DNA of 64,000 nucleotides, taken from the NCBI GenBank assembly GCA_949358305.1, contig OX442314.1:65667369-65731368 (forward strand). The letters run 5' to 3'. The notes under the pieces are model-generated. The model had not been told where the DNA came from. It saw only the letters and a list, made by a program, of their open reading frames with translations, and made no database searches. Shown here piece after piece: positions 1-11,174 of this stretch (position 1 is its first letter; each line of letters starts with the position of its first letter). A program made the position numbers and the translations under genes. The DNA comes from Strigamia acuminata (taxonomy: Eukaryota > Arthropoda > Chilopoda > Geophilomorpha > Linotaeniidae).

Positions 1-2412
1 TGAACATTCAGAGACATTGGTGTTTGTGCTAAGTCAACTGTGATGAGATCAAAAGTCTATTCTCCCAAATCATTGGTTGGATGTTTCTAAAACTTAGATT
101 GGAGCCTTCTACTAAGGTTTAAACACTATTTCTGAACATTCAGAGACATTGGTCTTGTGGTGTTTGTGCTAAGTCAACTGCGATGTGAAATGAACTCAAA
201 ATTTTTTTTTCAAAATTTATTGCTTGGGTGTTGCTAAAACTTATATTGAAGGCTTCTACTAAGGTTTAAACACTATTTCTGAACATTCAGAGACATTGGA
301 CTTGTGGTGTTTGTGCTAAGTCAACTGTGATGAGATCAAAAGTCTATTCTCCCAAATCATTGGTTGGATGTTTCTAAAACTTACATTGGAGCCTTCTACT
401 AAGGTTTAAACACTATTTCTGAACATTCAGAGACATTGGTCTTGTGGTGTTTGTGCTAAGTCAACTGTGATGAGATCAAAAGTCTATTCTCCCAAATCAT
501 TGGTTGGATGTTTCTAAAACTTACATTGGAGCCTTCTACTAAGGTTTAAACACTATTTCTGAACATTCAGAGACATTGGTCTTGTGGTGTTTGTGCTAAG
601 TCAACTGTGATGAGATCAAAAGTCTATTCTCCCAAATCATTGGTTGGATGTTTCTAAAACTTACATTGGAGCCTTCTACTAAGGTTTAAACACTATTTCT
701 GAACATTCAGAGACATTGGTCTTGTGGTGTTTGTGCTAAGTCAACTGTGATGAGATCAAAAGTCTATTCTCCTAAATCAATGGTTGAATGTTTCTAAAAC
801 TTACATTGGAGCCTTCTACTAAGGTTTAAACACTATTTCTGAACATTCAGAGACATTGGACTTGTGGTGTTTCTGCTAAGTCAACTGTGATGAGATCAAA
901 AGTCTATTCTCCCAAATCATTGGTTGGATGTCTCTAAAACTTACATTGGAGCCTTCTACTAAGGTTTAAACACTATTTCTGAACATTCAGAGACATTGGT
1001 CTTGTGGTGTTTGTGCTAAGTCAACTGTGATGAGATCAAAAGTCTATTCTCCCAAATCATTGGTTGGATGTTTCTAAAATTTACATTGGAGCCTTCTACT
1101 AAGGTTTAAACACTATTTCTGAACATTCAGAGACATTGGTCTTGTGGTGTTTGTGCTAAGTCAACTGTGATGAGATCAAAAGTCTATTCTCCTAAATCAA
1201 TGGTTGAATGTTTCTAAAACTTACATTGGAGCCTTCTACTAAGGTTTAAACACTATTTCTGAACATTCAGAGACATTGGACTTGTGGTGTTTGTGCTAAG
1301 TCAACTGTGATGAGATCAAAAGTCTATTCTCCCAAATCATTGGTTGGATGTTTCTAAAACTTACATTGGAGCCTTCTACTAAGGTTTAAACACTATTTCT
1401 GAACATTCAGAGACATTGGACTTGTGGTGTTTCTGCTAAGTCAACTGTGATGAGATCAAAAGTCTATTCTCCCAAATCATTGGTTGGATGTCTCTAAAAC
1501 TTACATTGGAGCCTTCTACTAAGGTTTAAACACTATTTCTGAACATTCAGAGACATTGGACTTGTGGTGTTTCTGCTAAGTCAACTGTGATGAGATCAAA
1601 AGTCTATTCTCCCAAATCATTGGTTGGATGTCTCTAAAACTTACATTGGAGCCTTCTACTAAGGTTTAAACACTATTTCTGAACATTCAGAGACATTGGT
1701 CTTGTGGTGTTTGTGCTAAGTCAACTGTGATGAGATCAAAAGTCTATTCTCCCAAATCATTGGTTGGATGTTTCTAAAATTTACATTGGAGCCTTCTACT
1801 AAGGTTTAAACACTATTTCTGAACATTCAGAGACATTGGTCTTGTGGTGTTTGTGCTAAGTCAACTGTGATGAGATCAAAAGTCTATTCTCCCAAATCAT
1901 TGGTTGGATGTTTCTAAAACTTACATTGGAGCCTTCTACTAAGGTTTAAACACTATTTCTGAACATTCAGAGACATTGGACTTGTGGTGTTTGTGCTAAG
2001 TCAACTGTGATGAGATCAAAAGTCTATTCTCCCAAATCATTGGTTGGATGTTTCTAAAACTTACATTGGAGCCTTCTACTAAGGTTTAAACACTATTTCT
2101 GAACATTCAGAGACATTGGTGTTTGTGCTAAGTCAACTGTGATGAGATCAAAAGTCTATTCTCCCAAATCATTGGTTGGATGTTTCTAAAACTTAGATTG
2201 GAGCCTTCTACTAAGGTTTAAACACTATTTCTGAACATTCAGAGACATTGGTCTTGTGGTGTTTGTGCTAAGTCAACTGCGATGTGAAATGAACTCAAAA
2301 TTTTTTTTTCAAAATTTATTGCTTGGGTGTTGCTAAAACTTATATTGAAGGCTTCTACTAAGGTTTAAACACTATTTCTGAACATTCAGAGACATTGGAC
2401 TTGTGGTGTTTG
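1..2412. repeat. 140-bp satellite array, block 1
   Basis: Head-to-tail monomers of 140 bp, taking each monomer to begin at TGAACATTCAGAGACATTGG. Variants used throughout this annotation: a (ggTcttg, tttGtg, aaaaCttac), b (cctaaatcaa...ggttgaatg), c (ggActtg, tttCtg, gtctct), d (aaaaTttac), e (ggActtg, tttGtg), s (132 bp, lacks 8 bp after the first 20 bases, ends cttag) and v (147 bp, middle replaced by a gcgatgtgaaatg segment with a 9-T run). Order here is s v e a a b c d b e c c d a e, then s v and the first 34 bases of e, where Fam1 is inserted. Positions 1-2099 form one complete 15-monomer higher-order repeat. No coding potential. Confidence 0.97.
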
Positions 2413-4159
2413 TGTTGCCAGCAAGCAGTGATTGCTGCAAGAACCGGCAACTCACGCACCTCGTAATAAACATTCGAGCGATCAAATCTTCGCACAGCAC
2501 TTTTAACTACTCGACTCGATTGAAACCATTCTGACATCTGATAACGCATCTCATGTTTTCTGACTTGGCCCTCATTGTCCTCTCCATGTCGACCGAAACT
2601 CGAGAACCTGGCTTTTGCTCTAAACATGACGGTTGGCGGATATTCGGGCTCGAATATCAATATCGTCTTTCGCAAATCAAAGATGGCGTAGATTCGAATC
2701 TCGCGCTCGTGTGAAAACGAAAAGAAACACTCGTTCTTATTTGCGAACAAAAATAAAACGATGTTTAATCGTTCAAATCAAAACTATAACTACTTGTACA
2801 ATCGCTTAGCTCGTGTCACAGCCTTTTATTACAATAGAAAAAGACACGAGCGCATTATTGACACAATAAAGGGATAATATCTCAACCAACACTGTCTCCT
2901 ACAGGCTTCCGTACTTCAAGATCACAACAGCCGTTGAGACCTAAGACTTAAACTTAAAACCTAATCTAACATTGAAGATACACTGCCAATAAACACATCT
3001 GAACTCAAAGAATATTTAAAGACAGTAACATAAATTAGAGTGAGGTGTAAACCTCAAAAAACCCGCAATTAACATTCTCAACGAACACAGAGGAGAATCT
3101 ATAAAACCCGAAAATGCGCAACTTTGCCGCGAGGCGGCATTGTATGCAATCGCCGTAAAATTAAGCCTCAAGAAAACCTCGGCCACACACACACGATTAC
3201 GCTTTTAATTACGAATAAAAACTCAATAACAATTCTAATTGTTCGATGTGTTCCTGCAATTATTCATTTGGGTGCCACGGAACTATATTCTCATCACCCG
3301 AACTAAATTTGAAGATATCCCAGTGTTTCCCAAAACCCGAACCTGAACGAAACGACAAAAACTCTGTGAAATCACGTGACCTCTATTTTATCCCGTGAAT
3401 CTAAATCGGAACCAAAATCAACGAATAAATAAGCAACCAAATAATTCTAAATCTCAATAAACTCTCATAACAAGAACCGAACACGAAAGAATCTTTTTAC
3501 TAAATCAACATGAATCTCGGTCGATAACGAGGCTCGTTGCACCAACTGTCTCCTAATGGCGGATCCAACCGACCAACGCTCCTTGGTGACCAACGGAACT
3601 TCTCCTCTGCCCCACGCCGACTCATCGGATCTAATTCTGCGGTAAACCACATCCAAAGCTATTTATTTAATCACCGGAGTGGCTTCTAAACTAATGTATT
3701 CAAATCTACAGCTTCAAAACAACATCTTTCCGAGTGCACTCCGACCAGACCAAACCGCTCGATAATCAACAACGACTTCGCTTTTCGCTTTGAAACCCAT
3801 CCTCGCCGTTATCGCCTTTAATTAGCGACCCAATGCCTGCCTGTACCGTGTCAGATAAGTTCTCGAAAATTATTCAAACTAACCGGAACCGAAATTAAAA
3901 ACCTTAACTTTTCCTTTGTAGATAAATCCGATGCCCGAACTTAACACAAGATGGCGGACTGCGCTCACCTCTCATTTCCAATGTTGCGAACTCTTCGAGA
4001 AATTGAGACTTTCAAAGAAACGAAATGACCGAAACGATTCAGCGAACCCCGACAACTTACAAGGTAAACATTCCAGAATGGTAATTCGAATCATGCAGAT
4101 GAACCAAAGTTTCTTTCTCTTTTCTGAATATTAATTTTGTTGCGTATCTGCTCGCAACA
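2413..4159 (-). repeat. Fam1 copy 1, left LTR (3' LTR in element sense)
   Basis: 1,747 bp, matching 9428-11174 except T at 3791 (G at 10806), as far as I compared. In element sense it starts TGTTGCGAGCAGATACGCAA, where TGTTGCG and CGCAACA form a 7-bp inverted repeat around 8 bases, and it ends TTGCTGGCAACA. A sense AATAAA (TTTATT at 2825-2830 on plus) lies about 1.33 kb into the LTR and is a plausible poly(A) signal. AAGATGGCG-type sites occur at 2680-2688 and 3948-3957. Confidence 0.93.
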
Positions 4160-4176
4160 TCGCTCCCACCAAAAAA
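4160..4176 (-). other. Candidate polypurine tract, Fam1 copy 1
   Basis: In element sense the bases just before the 3' LTR read TTTTTTGGTGGGAGCGA, a mostly G/A stretch ending at the LTR TG. That is the expected position and composition of a plus-strand primer. Same position in the other copies: 16564-16580 and 28688-28704. Confidence 0.55.
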
Positions 4177-7118
4177 GGAAGACGATAGCGGGGGGAAATT
4201 TATCCCTAATAAATTCACATCTTCTCTTTACTAGGACAGCCCATCTAACCTCGCTAATTACCACAAGTGACGTTGTGGAGACGCTTAGTATGAACAACCG
4301 TCTCTCTTATCTGTACCCCGCAACCCATCCCCTCTCTCAGGCTCCCATCTCGGACTTATCTCTTCCTTCCAAGAGACCGAGTGTAAGGACCTAAGAGGGA
4401 GGGGAATAGGAAATACAGACACTCTCTATTATTTATGCAAACAAAACTATTTTCGATTCACAGCTTTTAATCGAAGGACGCCAATGAGATTCGGGAATTC
4501 TCTATCTTCTTCCAGAGAAGGAACCTTTTCAAAAAATGATGCTCTCGTGGAGAAGGAGAAACCACCTAACTTCCATAATCTCGATTGTCTACGCCTTTTG
4601 CTAATCTCAACCGGTAGCTTCATAATGTCCCGTATCGAGCGAAGTAACATTGCATCAATTTAAATAGACCTCGCTCCTCTTGAGAAAATCTGTTCACCCT
4701 TTTAAATTCCAGACTCTAACTCAATTCAACGGACGTCGTAACCTTACGACTCATGACTCTCGACACGGCTCAAAATTCACTTTACGTGCCGATGTTCTTT
4801 GACTATTTTATTTTCTTTTTCGGAGACAACGACTTCCGGACCACTTAAAATTCCTTTTACAAACCGGAATCGTCTTCTGTTAACTCTCGAATGTCTTACT
4901 AAATTCTCTTAAATTCTTAAAAGAGGAAGTCAAGATTGCCGAACCCGTAGACTCAGAAACGGCGGACTTCTCTTTTTTGCTAATCCACTTCACTTGTCTT
5001 AGGCAACAACCTTTACTATCAGCTCTGTAAATCTCTAATATTTTCCTATCTTAATTCTGCCTTTGAAAACTCCCTCAACTTTGTTTAAAAGAAAACCCTG
5101 TTAAGACCAATTACACCACATGCTGCTATTTTCTAATGGAGGGGTTAGTTTCCTGTTGTTATCCAGTCAAGGACATTCGATATTTAACTGAATCCACCAT
5201 AACTTGGGCTTATTCTAAGCACCCTGTATTTTATTTCCCGTGTTAAATGTTTGAGTTAAGGGTGAGGGAAGCCATGAAGACCCTTCTATCTGTTATTTTT
5301 TCCACAATATAAAATCTTAGGATTAGGAAAACAGGAAATTAATCAAAAAAGTTTAGTGACCGTTCCTCTTCGGCGACCGACGGCGTGCACTCCGCCGGTG
5401 GCCGGCAGGACTTTCCCGGACACATCTTGTCGTTTCCAATCCCAATTTTATTTTATATTCATATAATTCCCTCCCGACTCAAAAAAAACAAGAAAGGAAG
5501 CTCTATTGCTAATCGGGTCCCAGTGACCAGGACACTTCGTGTAATCGCGAATTCGACTAAGGGACTAAGGGATTCGAGCAACCCATTGGTGTTTGCCATC
5601 TTGCATGTCGAAAAATCGATCATTCAAACGAAGAACCATTAGAATCACAAAGAGAGAAGGGGTGTAGAGGGACTTTATATCTGATTGTGTGCATGAAAGC
5701 ACTGTCCTTGTCACATTAGATAAGCTGGTGTGAACAGATCCTGTTATGTCCCCGCATTCGTTTTAGCTCTAAACAACTGCACCTATTTGGAAAGTTTTCC
5801 ATTTTCGTCTAATCCCGAGTGGAAAAGCGATTCATTCATCTAAATGGATTGAAACTCCTATTATATAGTTTGACTGTTATGAAGGTTTAAGAGGTCAAGG
5901 TTTTCTATTCTATTTGCTTCTGTATGTATTTTCTAACCCTAAAAGAACAACGTAACCCATATGTGAGCACCGCAATGCGAAGGACTTGTTTGCTAACTTC
6001 CAAACAGAAAGTCTTACAAAGCCATTACTTCACAAATTGAATCGTTTTTTCTGAAAATGTCCAGAACTCTCAAGATTCCCAGTGTTCAAAGGCGATTTCC
6101 GTTGGCTGCCTCTGAAGTAGAGCTTTCCGGAGGAAAAAGGAAAAAGGAAGTACTTATAACAGGAAAACTAATCTATCTCTTCTAGAGGAGAACTTATTGA
6201 AAAACTTTCTCGTTCTGTTATTCTTATGTTAGATGTAAAGGATTTTTCTATTCAGTCAGGATTTAAGTATGGTATGGATTGATATTTAGGAAGCGACAGC
6301 ATGTATTTTGGCACGCTCGGCGCCAAGGAGTAGATCCACTTTTCGGGAGACTTCCCGAAACAAAGTGGCGAACTTTTCTAATACTGAAACTGTCAGAAAA
6401 AAAAAACAACTAAAGGTTAGATAAGGAGGAAGACTTTATTTTCTAAGATGCACCCAGCAGCAATGAATATCTCAACCGATCGGCTCATGTGGTTTTGACT
6501 AATGCCATAAATACTAACACCGACTGCGATATTTGACCAACACCTGAATTCGAATGTAATAGAAATTATAAATTCTTACGTCCAAACCTAATCTGCCCCC
6601 GATTTATTAAACTTGTTCTAACTGTAATATCCTGGAGAATAAGTATTTCTACTGTGAAGATCTTCTATGCTTTCAAAGAAATCGATCAGGAAACTTCCGA
6701 AACTTGAAATCACTAAATTCTCGAGAGGAATCTTCTGTATTTTCTTAAATAAAGAGCTATATAGAAGGAATGGAAGAATAAACTAAACCAGTTTCTATTT
6801 TTCTAAGTGACGAGAGATTTGTATTCTTTTCTGTTGGTTCCGGGGTCTTTAATTCTCAATAAACTGGGATTCGCTCCTTTTCTCTACTGAACCTTTTTAC
6901 TGTCACCTTGTTTCTTCGGCTGACTTTACACGGCTCTTCCCAAATTAACAACCTCTTCGGACCAACTTGCATCGGACTAATTCTCTAATTGATTGCTCTA
7001 AAAAATCCTTTCAGTTTAATTTTTATGATCCCTTTTTATTCTATTAGCTGAGAGCTAATGATTGTTGCCTTTTCCTACTCTACAAGGAGGAAGATGGATC
7101 TCTATCTTTAGGTTTGTT

Positions 7119-7457
7119 GGACCACTGTTAACCAAATAAAACCTTTTCTCTAACCTAATACTTGGGCTTGATGGACCACTGTTAACCAACTAAAGCCTTT
7201 TTCTATTTCTGTCTTCTGTATAGGGGGGAATTTTCTTCTTTAAAACTTTATTATGCAACCTCGAGACTTTCCCGAGTTTCTCCCCTATCATTTTTCAATT
7301 CTTGAGGAGTGAATTTAGCGCGAAAGTCTCACGCGTCAATTACCCTCTCCTCATTATGCTAGTGAAACTCGACGGACCAACTGTTAACCGACTGAACTTC
7401 TTCTCACTTCTTCTAGTGAAGCTCGACGGACCAACTGTTAACCGACTGGACTTCTAA
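7119..7457. repeat. 54-bp-spaced repeats around GTTAAC in the Fam1 interior
   Basis: Two pairs of related repeats, each pair with a 54-bp period: 7119/7173 and 7359/7413. The second pair spans about 44 bp (CTAGTGAAACTCGACGGACC and following) with few mismatches. Each unit centres on the palindrome GTTAAC. Equivalent positions in copies 2 and 3 are shifted by 12,404 and 24,528. Function unknown; it could be a small local duplication or a structured RNA element. Confidence 0.7.
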
Positions 7458-9046
7458 ATTGCAAGCTTTCTAAATTAGACTGACCGTGCTGTTAACAGCT
7501 CAAAAGAGAAAGTTTCTTGCTACTAAAGGAATCTCCAACAACCAATGTAATATTTTCTTTTTGTAGCTCGTTGCTTCGAAAATAAAGACAAAGAATCACT
7601 GAAAATTCCTGACGAACAACTTCTATTTCTAAACGGCCCTTTGCCAAAAAGGAAAATTAGTGTAAAGGTTTTACGTTCGTCTTTCTTATTCTGTACAATA
7701 AGATTTATCTCTCTTTGGTTCGATTTATTGCGAATCAACACCAACGGAACTTATTGCGCTCTTTTTCTGCCTGAGGAAGTATCAATTTCGATCCAAGTGA
7801 CCAATTGGGACCTCCCGCTAAGGCGATGCTGCATTTACAGACAATGACAAACTCTCTCGTTCCTTCATTAATCTGAAATTATTCTTGCGCGTGGCGAATC
7901 ATTTTCTTCAACTAGCTTTCGACCCCCTTCAAAGCGCTTGGATACTTTAATAAAAGTAAAACCTCTCGAAGTCGACCATAGTTTTCTGTTGCCACGGATG
8001 ATGAAACCCAAAACTCTCCCTTTCATTCGGCGTCCCGAAAGCTAAACAGAGAATTGAAATTCCACGCATCATCTCTTATTTCTTGCCAGCTAATTTTTTC
8101 TCAAAATCCAGTGATTTCTCTAACGTATAAACTTAGCTTGCATTAAAACTTCTTATGCTATTCACGAGTTGGACCCTTAACCTGGGGTGTGCTAATTCTC
8201 TTTTCTGGTCCTTTAAAAGGCTGTCCAGCTTCTTATTTCTGCATAATCCCAAATGGATACCAACCGCGTTCAAACTTAAGAGACTCGAAATTTTCTTTTC
8301 TATTAAAACTCACATCAATCTCAAAATTGTCGATTGGGGGAACCCACGTCTTTATCTATAAAGGGAATTTATCTTTCTGCCCCTGTTCTATTTATCGTGG
8401 ACATGTTCATACTTAAATGCAACTTTCCTAAACGTCGGAAATTAATTTCTAAACTCGTAATTGGAACTCAAATTTATCTCAAAGCTTTTTACCTTTAATT
8501 CATCAACGTGACAAAAAAAAGGACTGACTAGAAACTTCAATCTCCTAAGAAAATCTAGTTCACAATAAAAAAAAAACCGACTAATTATGCATAAGCAATT
8601 GAAAATCAATCCCCCCAAAAGGACACACTTCGAACTTTGAATGTGATTCGCAAAACTCAACACTTAAAAGTTAAGATCGTAACGGAAATACTCCATATCG
8701 AACGGCGCTCACGAAATTGTCAGGTCGGAAACAACTCGAAAATATGCTAGTCTGAAAATCATACACACTAAAGTAAACTTTACAAGGCGTTTTTTCAAGG
8801 ACTCGTTTCATTAGGCAAGAGTGTCTTACGACCCTCGTTGAGCCCTGAAACAGAGCACGCCCCACAAATTAAGACTACCAATATACCGCACACCAAATCG
8901 AATCCGACATAACAACCTCGCAATACACATACACTAGCCGAACGAGACAAAACCCCCAAAAACAATCCTAAAACAACTCTAAGCTAACTTAAAACAAATA
9001 AACAATTCGAAAAAAAAGAAAACACAAGACTCTTCTCTTCTAGTGT

Positions 9047-9058
9047 CATTGCGTTGTG
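9047..9058 (-). promoter_or_regulatory. Conserved leader motif CACAACGCAATG, Fam1 copy 1
   Basis: In element sense this is ACACAACGCAATG, about 350 nt downstream of the primer-binding site and just after the stop of the leader-spanning frame. The same 13 bases occur in the Fam2 and BEL leaders, which otherwise look unrelated here. CACAACGCA is the perfect complement of UGCGUUGUG in the anticodon arm of eukaryotic tRNA-His (recalled from the human sequence). A second contact with the primer tRNA is inferred. Confidence 0.5.
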
Positions 9059-9066
9059 TATAACTT

Positions 9067-9765
9067 CTAGGCTCGCCCGAGATTCAGGGTTCCGATCGTT
9101 CCTCCTTCTTTGTACGCCGACTGCTTAATTTCCGCAACCTTCTTCATTCCGGCCCCGCGACGCCATTGTCCCTTCCGACGGCTCGACCGACGCTTTCGGA
9201 TCAACCGACCTCCCGCGACGTATTTTTCCCAAATCTCTTTCGACTTGATTACCGCCCGACGAGAGACCGCTTGCCGCTTCGCCCTCAACCCATCAGTGCG
9301 GGCACTTCTCTGTTGACGTCGGCTGCTTGCTTTTGCGACCCTGGGACTTCTATTCTCCTCTGGTTGCTGGCTCTCTCCTCGTCTACCCGACGAATCCCGG
9401 TCATCCACGGCACCACAAAAAGGGCTATGTTGCCAGCAAGCAGTGATTGCTGCAAGAACCGGCAACTCACGCACCTCGTAATAAACATTCGAGCGATCAA
9501 ATCTTCGCACAGCACTTTTAACTACTCGACTCGATTGAAACCATTCTGACATCTGATAACGCATCTCATGTTTTCTGACTTGGCCCTCATTGTCCTCTCC
9601 ATGTCGACCGAAACTCGAGAACCTGGCTTTTGCTCTAAACATGACGGTTGGCGGATATTCGGGCTCGAATATCAATATCGTCTTTCGCAAATCAAAGATG
9701 GCGTAGATTCGAATCTCGCGCTCGTGTGAAAACGAAAAGAAACACTCGTTCTTATTTGCGAACAA
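9067..9765 (-). other. Leader-spanning open frame (232 codons), doubtful coding, Fam1 copy 1
   Basis: The frame begins inside the 5' LTR (MFANKNECFF), runs through the LTR end and primer-binding site, and stops just before the conserved CACAACGCAATG motif. The first 113 residues come from the LTR. The remainder is strongly basic and Arg/Ser-rich (for example GRRGESQQPEENRSPR), with no domain I recognise. The start lies downstream of the LTR AATAAA, so a transcript starting in R would carry it as an early frame. The equivalent frame in Fam2 shows no amino-acid constraint, so I treat this as unproven. Confidence 0.25.
9406..9415 (-). other. Primer-binding site, Fam1 copy 1
   Basis: Element sense TGGTGCCGTG, 12 nt inside the 5' LTR, followed by GATGACCGGGATTCG. 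The ten bases complement the 3' end of eukaryotic tRNA-His (CACGGCA plus CCA). The later GGATTCG resembles the complement of its T-arm after a short unmatched stretch. The tRNA identity is inferred from a recalled tRNA sequence. Confidence 0.7.
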
Positions 9766-11174
9766 AAATAAAACGATGTTTAATCGTTCAAATCAAAACT
9801 ATAACTACTTGTACAATCGCTTAGCTCGTGTCACAGCCTTTTATTACAATAGAAAAAGACACGAGCGCATTATTGACACAATAAAGGGATAATATCTCAA
9901 CCAACACTGTCTCCTACAGGCTTCCGTACTTCAAGATCACAACAGCCGTTGAGACCTAAGACTTAAACTTAAAACCTAATCTAACATTGAAGATACACTG
10001 CCAATAAACACATCTGAACTCAAAGAATATTTAAAGACAGTAACATAAATTAGAGTGAGGTGTAAACCTCAAAAAACCCGCAATTAACATTCTCAACGAA
10101 CACAGAGGAGAATCTATAAAACCCGAAAATGCGCAACTTTGCCGCGAGGCGGCATTGTATGCAATCGCCGTAAAATTAAGCCTCAAGAAAACCTCGGCCA
10201 CACACACACGATTACGCTTTTAATTACGAATAAAAACTCAATAACAATTCTAATTGTTCGATGTGTTCCTGCAATTATTCATTTGGGTGCCACGGAACTA
10301 TATTCTCATCACCCGAACTAAATTTGAAGATATCCCAGTGTTTCCCAAAACCCGAACCTGAACGAAACGACAAAAACTCTGTGAAATCACGTGACCTCTA
10401 TTTTATCCCGTGAATCTAAATCGGAACCAAAATCAACGAATAAATAAGCAACCAAATAATTCTAAATCTCAATAAACTCTCATAACAAGAACCGAACACG
10501 AAAGAATCTTTTTACTAAATCAACATGAATCTCGGTCGATAACGAGGCTCGTTGCACCAACTGTCTCCTAATGGCGGATCCAACCGACCAACGCTCCTTG
10601 GTGACCAACGGAACTTCTCCTCTGCCCCACGCCGACTCATCGGATCTAATTCTGCGGTAAACCACATCCAAAGCTATTTATTTAATCACCGGAGTGGCTT
10701 CTAAACTAATGTATTCAAATCTACAGCTTCAAAACAACATCTTTCCGAGTGCACTCCGACCAGACCAAACCGCTCGATAATCAACAACGACTTCGCTTTT
10801 CGCTTGGAAACCCATCCTCGCCGTTATCGCCTTTAATTAGCGACCCAATGCCTGCCTGTACCGTGTCAGATAAGTTCTCGAAAATTATTCAAACTAACCG
10901 GAACCGAAATTAAAAACCTTAACTTTTCCTTTGTAGATAAATCCGATGCCCGAACTTAACACAAGATGGCGGACTGCGCTCACCTCTCATTTCCAATGTT
11001 GCGAACTCTTCGAGAAATTGAGACTTTCAAAGAAACGAAATGACCGAAACGATTCAGCGAACCCCGACAACTTACAAGGTAAACATTCCAGAATGGTAAT
11101 TCGAATCATGCAGATGAACCAAAGTTTCTTTCTCTTTTCTGAATATTAATTTTGTTGCGTATCTGCTCGCAACA
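9428..11174 (-). repeat. Fam1 copy 1, right LTR (5' LTR in element sense)
   Basis: 1,747 bp, same as 2413-4159 with the single difference noted at 10806. Near-identity of the pair indicates a young original insertion. Sense AATAAA corresponds to plus-strand 9840-9845. Confidence 0.93.

Larger units (their letters stand above)
4177..9405 (-). other. Fam1 copy 1 interior, no recognisable genes
   Basis: About 5.2 kb of AT-rich sequence between primer site and polypurine tract. I see no RT, integrase, protease or zinc-knuckle motifs in any frame, and every open frame wholly inside is short. Internal structure includes GGACCACTGTTAACC at 7119-7133 and 7173-7187 (54 bp apart) and GGACCAACTGTTAACCGACT at 7374-7393 and 7428-7447 (also 54 bp apart), plus many CT-rich stretches. 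All three copies are the same length and encode identical short frames. Confidence 0.75.
2413..11174 (-). mobile_element. Fam1 LTR retroelement, copy 1 (non-autonomous, BEL-like ends)
   Basis: 8,762 bp bounded by 1,747-bp direct repeats that start TG and end CA on either strand (TGTTGC...GCAACA). The sense strand is minus: a TGGTGCCGTG primer-binding site lies 12 nt inside the right LTR, and a G/A-rich stretch abuts the left LTR. The interior of 5,268 bp holds no gag, protease, RT or integrase; its longest open frames away from the leader are under 90 codons. Flanks are TTTG on the left and TCTG on the right, a 4-bp target duplication with one mismatch. It resembles the large non-coding LTR derivatives (LARD type). 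Assignment near BEL/Pao rests on the LTR start and primer site it shares with the BEL element at 56742. Confidence 0.9.

Noticed and set aside
1-2412. CRISPR-like regular repeats
   Set aside because: The whole 140-bp unit repeats with no unique spacers, so this is satellite DNA.
2358-2750. 130-codon minus-strand frame (also at 14762-15154 and 26886-27278)
   Set aside because: It is the LTR part of the leader-spanning frame running into satellite; an artefact of the junction.
2413-11174. DNA transposon with terminal inverted repeats
   Set aside because: The TGTTGC/GCAACA ends are the usual short LTR termini; the long repeats are direct, with a primer site and purine tract just inside.
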